Shown one piece after another: positions 1-8,861 of a stretch of 64,000 nt of DNA. The DNA comes from Dichetophora obliterata (lineage: Eukaryota > Arthropoda > Insecta > Diptera > Sciomyzidae), in contig OY986436.1 of the NCBI GenBank assembly GCA_963920525.1, positions 185,201,996 to 185,265,995 of the forward strand, in the 5' to 3' direction. Every line of letters begins with the position of its first letter. Position 1 is the first letter of the stretch. The translations under genes were made by a program, and so were the position numbers. A model generated the notes under the pieces. It made no database searches. It was given only the letters and a program-made list of their open reading frames with translations, and was not told the DNA's origin.

Positions 1-160
1 TGATTTCATTTTATGAATATTATAAGACCACTTTTCCTTTGAGTGTTCCTTTTTGAGATTATAAAAAACTTTGTGATTAATTAAAAATAAACAAAAATCT
101 ATGTAGTTTTTTTATGAGGCTACGAACTAAATTGTTAAAAACACATTCAAAAATTAAGTC

Positions 161-245
161 TATTTATTTATTTATTTATTTATTTTATTTTATCATCTAC
201 TGGGCTATGCCCGTACAGATTACATACAGTAGCTTACATACTAGG
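161..245 (-). repeat. LINE A 3' UTR and simple-repeat tail
   Basis: After the ORF2 stop the minus strand has about 45 bases of 3' UTR including GGGCATAGCCC, a small palindrome, and then a tail of TAAAA/TAAA units (161-198 on the plus strand as TTTA repeats). Such short tandem tails, not a plain poly(A), end many insect LINEs. No polyadenylation signal is evident. Confidence 0.7.
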
Positions 246-735
246 TTAGTTAAAAAATAAGATTACATCTCTTTTAATGATAATTTTGCTTGAACTTAAA
301 TCTATGTGACTACCGAGAATATTACAGTAATGAAGACAGCGTGTCAACGGATCGCTATTTCCGTAGTTTGTTCTGTGAGATTGAACATAGAACGGATATT
401 GGTCTCTTAGTGACCTTGCGGGAGCATGGAATGGAATTAAGGCAAGAAGATCAGAACAATCGATTCTATTATCGATGATGTCTTTTATAAAAAATACACT
501 GCTCACTTTGTGCCTTACAGAAAGTGTTTCCATATTGAGAATCTTACAGAGGATATCGTAAGATGGCATGCGATCGAATGTAAATGCCTGACGGAGAGCA
601 AATTTTGTAAGTTTCTTTTGAATTTTCTCGATTCGATTGATATCGTTTTGATAAATCGGATACCATATTATGTTGGTAAATTCTAGGAGTGATCTCACTA
701 GAGAAATAAATAAGATTCTGATTGTGTATGAGTTT
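246..735 (-). pseudogene. LINE A ORF2, C-terminal segment of the reverse transcriptase
   Basis: This piece encodes the RT thumb and C-terminal region of LINE A (SLVRSLLEFTNIIWYP, then RIEKIQKKLTKFALR, and near the end SHRTNYG followed by a poorly conserved tail). It opens directly at the TTAA of the piggyBac insertion, so it has no start codon of its own and cannot be a separate gene. The TAA stop at 246-248 is the natural end of ORF2. The SLVR(S/P)xLEY-type motif and the late HRTNYG motif are typical of Jockey-group RTs. The frame is open throughout; the gene is interrupted here only by the insertion. Confidence 0.85.
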
Positions 736-739
736 TTAA

Positions 740-752
740 CCCAGATATGCCT
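740..752 (+). repeat. piggyBac left terminal inverted repeat (next to TTAA at 736-739)
   Basis: CCCAGATATGCCT follows TTAA directly and matches the minus-strand right end at 12 of 13 bases. Confidence 0.9.
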
Positions 753-920
753 AAAAGTTATTGAAAAGGTAAAAATGATTTATCTCCCTGCAATTGCACT
801 TAAAAGTTGATAAGAAAAAGAATTTTAAACTGAGATTAAACTTTTTTATTCAGAAAAGGTGAGTTTAAGGCTGACCTATATATAGGACATTAGGCAAATG
901 AGCTATGTATTGAAGAAAAA

Positions 921-2911
921 TTATTTGTGTGTATGAAATGAAATAAAGCATTTGACATGCACTCCGATATCGCATTTCGAGCACCTTGTCGTAGTTTTGT
1001 GGTGACAAAAACCGCATCGTGTTTGTTTCTCTTGCGGAGCAACAAAATGGTCCAGATGGTGATATCGAGAAATTTCCCCTTCCGAGCTGCTTGGGCGTCC
1101 TTTTTGATAAGATGGTCGTTTTTTATTCTGTGTCAGCAATGAAATTGCAATAACTCTTCTAAATTTCAAATGGTCCAAGTTTCCTCCATGTTTGCGGTGT
1201 AAATACCAAGCATTCTGGACCGCCATATCGATGCAATGAGTCAGCAAGGAAATGTACCATTTTTTGCCTCTAAAGGAAATTCTATATATACTGATGTTTT
1301 GATCCGACCTATCGACTCCTCCCATGTTGGACTTGTACATATTTATGAGATGCGGTTGCTCTAATTGGATGTTCTTTTTTTCCTTTTGTGAATAGCGCGT
1401 AACCATATGTATGAATCGGTGAAACCCCCACACAATTCGAAATGAGACAAACCACATTGTTATCGTGCCATTTCGTAGCGATTATATTTTGATCATCAAT
1501 TTTAGCATAATCATAGCTTCCTCGCTTCTTTTTTTTAATTCATTTGAATTTATCCAAGTAATTCCTTTCAAACGATTTTCCCTTACTGTACCAGTTGCAT
1601 ACAAATTCCATTCCGTGAGCTTTTCAATCAAAGGTATCGAAGTAAAGAAGTTATCAAAAAAGATATGGAACTTTAGGTTTGGAAATTTTGCACACAAGGC
1701 TTGTGCATATTCTAAGACCACTCCAGCACCAACTCCAAACTCTGCATAGGATTGACTAATATTTGTTGACGCCCCTTGGTACGGTTCAAACCAGTTAATG
1801 TAGCCCAAGCGGGTGGTACCAACCCACAACTTATATCCGTATCGTATTGGCTTTCCGTGAATATACTGCTTACAGCCATGGCGTCCATAATATGGTACCA
1901 TAGCTTCGTCAACTGAATGCATCTCTTCGACAGGAGAGTTCTCCATGAATTTTTTATTTTGTAGTCGAAACAAAGGTCTTACTTTTGCAAATTTGTCCGC
2001 GCTGTCCAAGTGTGCATTGTTGCATACATGGAAATTAGAAAAAATAAATTCAAACCTATCTCTAGATATTGCTTCCGATACCATGGCATTGTGACCATCA
2101 TTTTCGCGCTCCCAGAAAATTCGTCGCCTTGGTACTTGTATATATCCGCTAAGTATCAACACTCCAATAAATGCCAAAATCTCCTGTCTTTCTATGTTTC
2201 CGTTCCGATTTTTTTGTTGTGCATAAGTATTGCTTTCAGTCAAAATGAGTACTATTACTTCCTCATCAAAAAACTTGGTGAACAGTTCTAACGGACTCTC
2301 AGAACACGGAATATTATCAGGAATTTCAAAAACTGTCACTGGCGGAATCAAATCTTTCTTGACCCAATTGTTTTTTTTGGCCTTTTTATGTACTTATTCT
2401 TGCCTGGTGGCATTTGTTTTTGCAGTAAGCTTAGCGGCAAGTCATCATCAGAATCCTCGGACGTAATATTTCCGTTGTTGCTGGAATCTCCAAATGTTAT
2501 TTCTGCTGAAGCCTGCAGTTGAGTACTGGGTAGGTTATCCATCGATACTGCGTCTTCAGCCCCAGAATCTTCATCCGTCAAGTCAGCGTTTTCTGGCGGA
2601 AAAATTGTTACTTCCTCCGCTCTAGCAGCCGAATCTTCATCGTCCTCTAATAAACTAAGTGCTTCATGGAGTGAAAGTCCTCTGAAATAAAATTACATCA
2701 AAAGATATAGATCTGCCTAATGTACTATTTATAGGACACCTATTTTTTATTCTTCAAAAGTATGTTAAATGCTAAACAAAATTAATTACAACTAAAGCTT
2801 ACCGAAAATATATCTTTTTCTCTTTTTATTAACAGTGAAATACAATTTTTATTTCGATTTTAAATATTTTATATTAGCTTACCTTGTAAAGCGCACGTGG
2901 AAATTCTGCAT
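921..2911 (-). pseudogene. piggyBac transposase, two exons, three frame breaks
   Basis: The DDE-type transposase that excises and inserts the element at TTAA. The proposed start is ATG at 2911-2909 in a 29-nt exon (MQNFHVRFT...), then an intron and a long exon reading RGLSLHEALSLL, an acidic linker with EDSGAEDAVSMDN, the catalytic core (SVDEAMVPYYGRHG, HIFFDNFF, MGGVDRSDQ, each with its aspartate) and a C-terminal Cys-rich finger (CGFCHH, CSKCDIGVHVKC). All key residues are present. The frame shifts near 2370 and 1530, each in an eight-A run of the coding strand, and near 1420 beside a G5 run. Dead copy versus homopolymer assembly error cannot be settled here. Family assignment is secure. 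Confidence 0.88.
2682..2882 (-). other. Predicted 201-bp intron of the piggyBac transposase
   Basis: On the minus strand the donor ACAAG|GTAAGC follows the mini-exon and the acceptor TTTATTTCAG|AGGAC precedes the large exon. Splicing joins ACA AG with A GGA CTT, giving T-R-G-L in the frame of the transposase N-terminus. The joined N-terminus has the GLxxxEAL pattern expected of piggyBac-like transposases. Confidence 0.65.
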
Positions 2912-3092
2912 TGCTAAGATTTATATTTCACTTACTTTAAATATCAATTAAACTTAATGAATCACTTGTAATACACTTTGCTTTCTTGACTGCCTGAAGC
3001 ATACTGAGCAGATAATTGCTTTGAATACTTTTGTGCACATTCTCATTTGTGCATGATTCGACAAGAAATTGGTGTCCTATATTTAGGTCAAT

Positions 3093-3105
3093 AGGCATGT
3101 CTGGG
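3093..3105 (-). repeat. piggyBac right terminal inverted repeat (next to TTAA at 3106-3109)
   Basis: Plus-strand AGGCATGTCTGGG abuts TTAA and is the inverted partner of 740-752. Confidence 0.9.
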
Positions 3106-5110
3106 TTAAATTCTTTGCAGTTACGTTTCAAAAAGCCTAGCTGAGAATTAGCTTTGGATATTGCATAATCTCTGTGTGTGGAGAAGGTGAGTTTATTATC
3201 GAAATAAACGCCTAAGTCCTTATGTGACGATCCTCTTTCAAATTTAAGATTGTCGTATAAATAATCAAAATTTATCGGTAAAATCTTGCGGGAAAATGAT
3301 AAAATCTTACACTTGGACATGTTTAATTTCATTCCATTAATATTACACCAATGTATGAGTGCATATATGTCTTCTTGAAAACTAAGGCAATCTGATACAT
3401 TTTTAATAGAATTAAACAATTTTAAATCATCTGCATATAATAAACTGTTGCAAAATTTGGAAGTTATAACATCATTAATGAATATGTTGAATAGAAGGGG
3501 ACCTAAGTGACTTCCCTGAGGAACACCTGAATTAGCTTCAATAATTTTGGAGAGGCATTCGCCTAATCTGACAATAAGTTTTCTTTCTGACAGATAACAA
3601 GCAATCCACTTTAAAAAATTAGAATGAAATCCTAGCCTTTCAAATTTACATAAAAGGGTTCTATGAGATAGACTGTCAAAAGTTTTCACAAAATCTGTAT
3701 ATAGAACATCAACTTGTGAGCCTTTTTCAATTGCGTTTATACAGAAATTTGTGAAGATTGAGAGATTGGTATATGTAGATCTTCCAGAGATAAATCCGTG
3801 TTGCTGTGCTGAAATATGATTTTTTACTAAATTGAACAGTTGTTTGTTGACTATTGCATCGAGAATTTTGGGAATAACTGAGAGTTTTACAATAGGCCGG
3901 TTATTCTCAATTATGTTTTTGAGTCCAGATTTATAGATAGGCGTGATGAAGGAAGTTTTCCATTCGTCTAGAAAAATACCTGTAGAAAGAGATCTATTGT
4001 ATATAATAGTTAGTGGAATGAATAAGGAAGAAGCGCAATTTTTAAGAAATAGTGGTGGGAGTAAGTCGTAACCAGCTCCTTTATTTATATTTAAATTAGT
4101 TAGATTTTTATATACTTCGTCTTCAGAAATTTCCATGTGTCCAATATCAAAGACTTCGTGTGTATGAGAAAAGTTTGATGGATTTAAAGAACTGACGGAG
4201 TTCTTGAAAACTGAACCAAAATAAGAGGCGAACAATTCGCAAGTATCTTGAGCGTTATTAGCAAGATTTTCACGAAACTCCATAGCCTTAGGGATTCCTG
4301 AGTTCTTCCGTTTGGAATTATAAAACACCCAGAATGCTTTTGAATTACTTCTAATTTTAGTTTCAATCGAATCTAAATATTTTTTATATAAAAAGTTTGA
4401 TAAAAAATCGAATTCCTTTCTTTTTAATATGAAATTAGCCCTATTTTCATAGGAATTTAATTTTTTTAGTTTTTTATGAGCCTTGTTTCTTTGGTTCTTA
4501 AGCAGCAATAAGCTTTTGTTATACCAAGGTAAGTTATAACTGTGTTTTCTTTGGCACACTGGAACATACAGATACAAACTTTCATTAATAACTTTTTTAA
4601 ATATAAAATAACTGGTATATAAGTCTTTACCCTGCATTACTAATGACCAATCAATGGAATCGAAAAAACAATTTAAAGCTGGATAGTGAGCCTTTTTAAA
4701 GTCATAGTAGACAGCAGAAGCGTGTCAAACTTCATCAATATATTCAAAAAAATTTAGATTTAGCTGTAGAGCTTTATGATGGACGGACTCGTTTGTGAGC
4801 GGCAATTCGCACCTACATAAACTGAAATTAATGTCGTTGGTAATAAAAATTAAGTCTAACAACCTGCTAAGACCGTTCTTAATATTATTTATTTGTAAAA
4901 GATTTAGTGCATATAAAGAATCACATAAAGTATGCTCAACCGAATTTTTAAAATTTGATGGAATCAATCTTTTTTCGTCTGGACAGTAATTCCACTCAAT
5001 GCTCCCTAAATTAAAGTCTCCTAAATCACAGGGTATTTGATTTAGAGATAAGTTTGATATAATGGAATTAATATTAAATAAATGAAAATCGTAAACTTCT
5101 GGTTTGGCAT
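3106..5110 (-). pseudogene. LINE A ORF2, second half of endonuclease and most of reverse transcriptase
   Basis: Reads from the LINE B insertion point (5110) to the piggyBac TTAA. It starts in the APE-type endonuclease (GDFNLGSIEW near 5020, then LLDLIF). The RT follows: NINKGAGYDLLPPLFLK, the QQHGFISGRST region, DFVKTFDSLSH, SGVPQGSHLGPLLFNIFIND and LLYADDLKLF (YADD at 3427-3438). RT catalytic aspartates are intact. One in-frame TGA lies at 4725-4727, consistent with CGA to TGA. No frameshift was found. The residues after TTAA at 3106 in the longest open frame belong to piggyBac, not to this protein. Confidence 0.87.
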
Positions 5111-5124
5111 TAGGTGGTATATAA
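5111..5124. repeat. Target-site duplication of LINE B, 3' side
   Basis: TAGGTGGTATATAA here is identical to 10921-10934. In LINE A it encodes the conserved Y-I-P-P of the endonuclease. Confidence 0.92.
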
Positions 5125-5216
5125 TGTTAATGTTAATGTTGTGTGGTGGAGATGCGTACTGCGACCTAAATGAGATCTATTGTACCTCCTTCTCAAAGCT
5201 CCGCTGGGTTTGCGGA

Positions 5217-8200
5217 TTACAGAATTTCATCCAGCCCTATTTCTCTAATGAATTTGAGAATATTCTTAGGTTCAAGGGATGAAACCTGCTCTAGACTCAG
5301 CTCATAATTCCCCAGTGCTAGTTTACGCCTGCGAGCCACGGCGTCGCAGTTTGTAAGTAGGTGTATTGGAGTCTCCTCTGCTTTTTCACAGAAACGGCAG
5401 TTACTATCGGTCTCTATGCCCAATTTCATCAGGTGGTATTTCAGTTTACAGTGTCCTGTAAGGAACCCCGTTAGAATCCTAAGATTCGGTTTGCCTAAGC
5501 TTATGCACAATTTTGCTCTCCGAGTGTTAAAATCTCTGAGGAGCAATTTGGATTGTCTTAGCTTTGGGAGGCTTTTCCAAAGGTTTGAACGTTTATGCCT
5601 CTCCTCCCTTCTTAGTTCTTCTTTTATAGAATGTGTGCCCAATCCGCAGAATGGTTCTGGTCCTATAAATTTTGTGGCTGCACCCTGTCGCGCTAGACCA
5701 TCGGCTTCTTCGTTACCCTGTATTCCTTTGTGTCCTGGGACCCAAAGTATAGTAACAGTGTTATTCTTGCCTAGCTCGTTGAGTTTTGTTAGGCATTCCC
5801 ATGTTATTCTCGATGATATCTCACAGGAAACTAATGCTTTGATTGCTGCTTGGCTGTCTGACATCACAACTATATCCTGACCTTTGTATTTACGGTCCAG
5901 ATTGAATTGTGCACACAGCTGTATTGCTAGGATTTCCGCTTGGAAGATACTGGGTGTTGTCCCCATAGGTTCGAAGTGCTTGGTTCTTGGCCCGTACACC
6001 CCTGCGCCTATACCTTCCAATGTCTTGGACCCATCTGTATACCATGCTATACTATGTGGTTTCTTAACTTGCGATATCATCTCGCTGTCCCACTCTTTCT
6101 TGGTACTAAGCTTAATTCCGAAGTGTTTTTCGAAGTTATACCTTTTTACTATATCGTCTCTTGGTAGATCGATGTAGGGAGTCTGCTTTGCAATATCCTC
6201 CTTCTCTCTACAGCTGATAGTTTTACCTAAACCTGTCCCCTCTTTTGCAATGCCCAGCAGAGTTCGCTTGGCTACTCCCTCTATGACAAGGTGTAAGGGT
6301 GTTAGGTCCAGAATTACTTCTAGTGCTGCTGTAGGGCATGTCCTCATGGCCCCTGTGATGCATACACAGGCCAGTCTCTGCACCTTTGTTAGCATATTCC
6401 TCATTGTGGTTAGCTTGGTTCTCTCAGCCCATGCTATTGCACCATATGTGAGGATGGGTCTCACCATCATGGTATACATCCAGCGGAGAATTGTTGGGTT
6501 ACAACCCCAGCTTTTCCCCGCCAGGCTCCTACATACCATGAGTGCGCGCGTTGCTTTGTTTATAGTTACCTCTGCATGTCTTCTCCAGAGAAGCTTTGAA
6601 TATAGTGTAAGTCCCAGATACTTTACTTCTCCTTTGAAGGGAATTTCAGTGCCATCCATTCTCATTGTTCGGAGGTTTGGCAGGCTTCTTTTGTTAGTAA
6701 AAGGTACTATGGTGGTTTTCGCTGGGTTGATACTTAATCCCACCGTGTTACACCACTCCTTTGTTACTGACAGTCCTCTCTGTATCAGGTTACAGAGTGT
6801 ATCCTCGAACTTCCCTCTCGCTATTAAGGCGATGTCGTCTGCGTAACCCTGACATTTTATGCCATTCTCGGTTAGCATCGTTAATAATTCGTCCACAACA
6901 AGACTCCACAGCAGTGGAGAAAGGACTCCGCCTTGTGGGCAGCCTTTTGTTGTTTTGATTCTTTTAGTGGTGATGCCCACTTTTGTTTCTGCAGTTCTAG
7001 TGCTAAGCATTTGGCATATCCATCTGCTGAGCATATCACTTACTCCTTTTTTATGTAGAGACTTCTTCACAGCTTCGTGAGAAGCATTATCAAAGGCTCC
7101 CTCTATGTCTAGAAAGGCACAGAGTACGGTTTCTTTGTTTTTGAAAGCTGACTGGATGTTACTAGCCAACTGGTATAGAGCAGATTCTGTAGATCTACCC
7201 GCCCTATACGCGTGTTGACATGGGTGCATTGGTGCCTTCTCCAGAATCTCAGTTCTTAAATAGTTATCTATTACCTTTCCCATTGTTTTAAGTACAAATG
7301 AGGTAAGGCTAATGGGTCTAAACGACTTTGATAGCGTGTAGTCTATTTTCCCTACTTTTGGTATGAAGGTGACTATCGCCCTTCTCCATTTCCTTGGGAT
7401 ATAGCCCAGAGCAAGGCTGCTTCTTGTTATTTTTACTAGGTGAGGCAATATAGTTTCTGCACCTTTTTGTAGAAGTGCAGGAAAGATGCCGTCTACACCT
7501 GCTGACTTGAATGGTTGAAAGGTTCTGAGTGCCCAATCTAGACGAGCCTTAGTACAAATGCTCGTTGCGAGTTTCCATTCTTCTTGATTTGGAGTAATCT
7601 GCCTGTCTGCTGTCTCATACTCAGTTACCGGTGTGCTGCCCGGGAAATGAGTTTCTAGAAGGTGACTGGCTCGTTGCTCTTCTCTAAGCGTATAGCTTCC
7701 GTCTGGCAATAGAAGTGACATTCTTGTCTCCACTTTGCCTTTAGCCATTGCTTTGTGTATCCTGGCTGCGGCTGGCGTGGAAGAAATGTCTTCGCAGAAA
7801 GTTCTAAAGCTTTGTCTTTTGGCTTTTCTGATTTCTTTATTGTACTCCGTTAGAGTCGCCTTGTAGTTGTGCCATTCTCCGTTGCGCTTTGCGGCATTAA
7901 AACTACATCGCACCTTCTTTCGGGGTCTGGTTAACTCAGCGCTCCACCAAGGAGTATGTTTTGTTCTTGCCTTGTGCCCTGTTGGGCAGCTAGATTCGTA
8001 GGCATTATATACTGCATTGTTTACCTGCTCTACATAGCATTCAAGTTCTAGGATGTTACTAATTCTACTCCTAGCTTTTACGCTCTGTAGGTTTTCTTTC
8101 AGGGTGTTGGTGTAGTTGTCCCAACTGGTATTTCTTGGGTTTCTTTTGGGTTCTATCTCTTGACATTTTGCCCCAAGTCTAAACTCTATTATTCTATGGT

Positions 8201-8861
8201 CAGACATTGAAGGTTCCGTTGATACCCTCCATTCCCTAATCATATCCCCAACCTCTGGGCTTCCTATGGTGAGATCTAAGACCTCTTCTCTAGCCCTAGT
8301 GACAAAAGTAGGTGTTACCCCCACATTGTAAAAGTCTAGGTTACTACTTAAAAGAAATTCTAAAAGGTACTCACCTCTGGTGTTGACGTCGGTGCTTCCC
8401 CAAATTGTATGGTGTGCGTTGGCGTCACAGCCGATGATTAGTGGAAGTTGCTCTTTCCTGCAGTGCTCCACTAGCCGTTTTATCTCCGCTGGGGGGATGT
8501 TTAGATCGTCCCCAGGAAAGTATGCGGATGCGATCACTATGGCGCGGTGCTTGCCATCAGTTTCGATGTTAGTCTCGATTACTGTTAGGTCCCGCGTCAT
8601 AAATTCTGAAAGACAAATATAATTAGTATTTTTCTGCATTAGGATGCATGCTCTGGGATTGATTGTTCTGTGGTCCCAAGTTACCTGACCCTCTCTGCAG
8701 TAGAGGCCACTGACTTTTCCCCAGTAGCACCAGGGTTCTTGGATCAGCACGAAGCCCAGTTGTTCTGTGGTAAACCTCCGAGCAATAACTGCTGAAGCAG
8801 CTTTTGCATGGTGGAGGTTTACCTGGGCAAATTTCGTGCTGGTTTCTGTGCCGATCGTCAT
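5217..8861 (-). CDS. LINE B ORF2: endonuclease, reverse transcriptase and RNase H polyprotein
   Basis: A 1214-residue protein for target-primed reverse transcription. The endonuclease domain spans about 10-225, with Asp146 in GCDANAH and the closing SDH at 220-222. The RT spans about 440-760: AFLDIEGAFD with Asp585, CPQGGVLSPLLW at 641-652, and GYADD at 672-676. RNase H covers about 935-1060 with Asp943 (YTDGS), Glu976, Asp1002 (SDSQA), His1044 (VPGH) and Asp1054 (EEAD). A CX2CX8HX4C zinc knuckle lies at 1155-1172. Every catalytic residue I expect is present and there is no stop or frameshift. The ATG overlaps the ORF1 stop as ATGA, suggesting translation by termination-reinitiation. Confidence 0.95.
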   Translation of the reverse strand: MTIGTETSTKFAQVNLHHAKAASAVIARRFTTEQLGFVLIQEPWCYWGKVSGLYCREGQVTWDHRTINPRACILMQKNTNYICLSEFMTRDLTVIETNIETDGKHRAIVIASAYFPGDDLNIPPAEIKRLVEHCRKEQLPLIIGCDANAHHTIWGSTDVNTRGEYLLEFLLSSNLDFYNVGVTPTFVTRAREEVLDLTIGSPEVGDMIREWRVSTEPSMSDHRIIEFRLGAKCQEIEPKRNPRNTSWDNYTNTLKENLQSVKARSRISNILELECYVEQVNNAVYNAYESSCPTGHKARTKHTPWWSAELTRPRKKVRCSFNAAKRNGEWHNYKATLTEYNKEIRKAKRQSFRTFCEDISSTPAAARIHKAMAKGKVETRMSLLLPDGSYTLREEQRASHLLETHFPGSTPVTEYETADRQITPNQEEWKLATSICTKARLDWALRTFQPFKSAGVDGIFPALLQKGAETILPHLVKITRSSLALGYIPRKWRRAIVTFIPKVGKIDYTLSKSFRPISLTSFVLKTMGKVIDNYLRTEILEKAPMHPCQHAYRAGRSTESALYQLASNIQSAFKNKETVLCAFLDIEGAFDNASHEAVKKSLHKKGVSDMLSRWICQMLSTRTAETKVGITTKRIKTTKGCPQGGVLSPLLWSLVVDELLTMLTENGIKCQGYADDIALIARGKFEDTLCNLIQRGLSVTKEWCNTVGLSINPAKTTIVPFTNKRSLPNLRTMRMDGTEIPFKGEVKYLGLTLYSKLLWRRHAEVTINKATRALMVCRSLAGKSWGCNPTILRWMYTMMVRPILTYGAIAWAERTKLTTMRNMLTKVQRLACVCITGAMRTCPTAALEVILDLTPLHLVIEGVAKRTLLGIAKEGTGLGKTISCREKEDIAKQTPYIDLPRDDIVKRYNFEKHFGIKLSTKKEWDSEMISQVKKPHSIAWYTDGSKTLEGIGAGVYGPRTKHFEPMGTTPSIFQAEILAIQLCAQFNLDRKYKGQDIVVMSDSQAAIKALVSCEISSRITWECLTKLNELGKNNTVTILWVPGHKGIQGNEEADGLARQGAATKFIGPEPFCGLGTHSIKEELRREERHKRSNLWKSLPKLRQSKLLLRDFNTRRAKLCISLGKPNLRILTGFLTGHCKLKYHLMKLGIETDSNCRFCEKAEETPIHLLTNCDAVARRRKLALGNYELSLEQVSSLEPKNILKFIREIGLDEIL

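Larger units (their letters stand above)
740..3105 (-). mobile_element. piggyBac-family DNA transposon
   Basis: This 2366-bp element is bounded by 13-bp terminal inverted repeats, CCCAGATATGCCT at the left and CCCAGACATGCCT (minus strand) at the right, one mismatch. It is flanked by TTAA at 736-739 and 3106-3109, the diagnostic piggyBac target. The CCC start after TTAA is also typical. Subterminal motifs (TGACCTAnATATAGGAC) recur near both ends, at about 872 and 3073-3090. It carries one transposase gene on the minus strand with a 5' mini-exon. Size is close to the 2.5 kb of the type element. It lies inside LINE A and is younger than it. Confidence 0.93.

Noticed and set aside
921..2581. Three separate piggyBac-like genes
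   Set aside because: They are consecutive pieces of one transposase broken by frame changes and an intron.
6250..6846. 198-codon and neighbouring plus-strand frames opposite LINE B ORF2
   Set aside because: Antisense shadows of the RT domain in GC-rich coding DNA.
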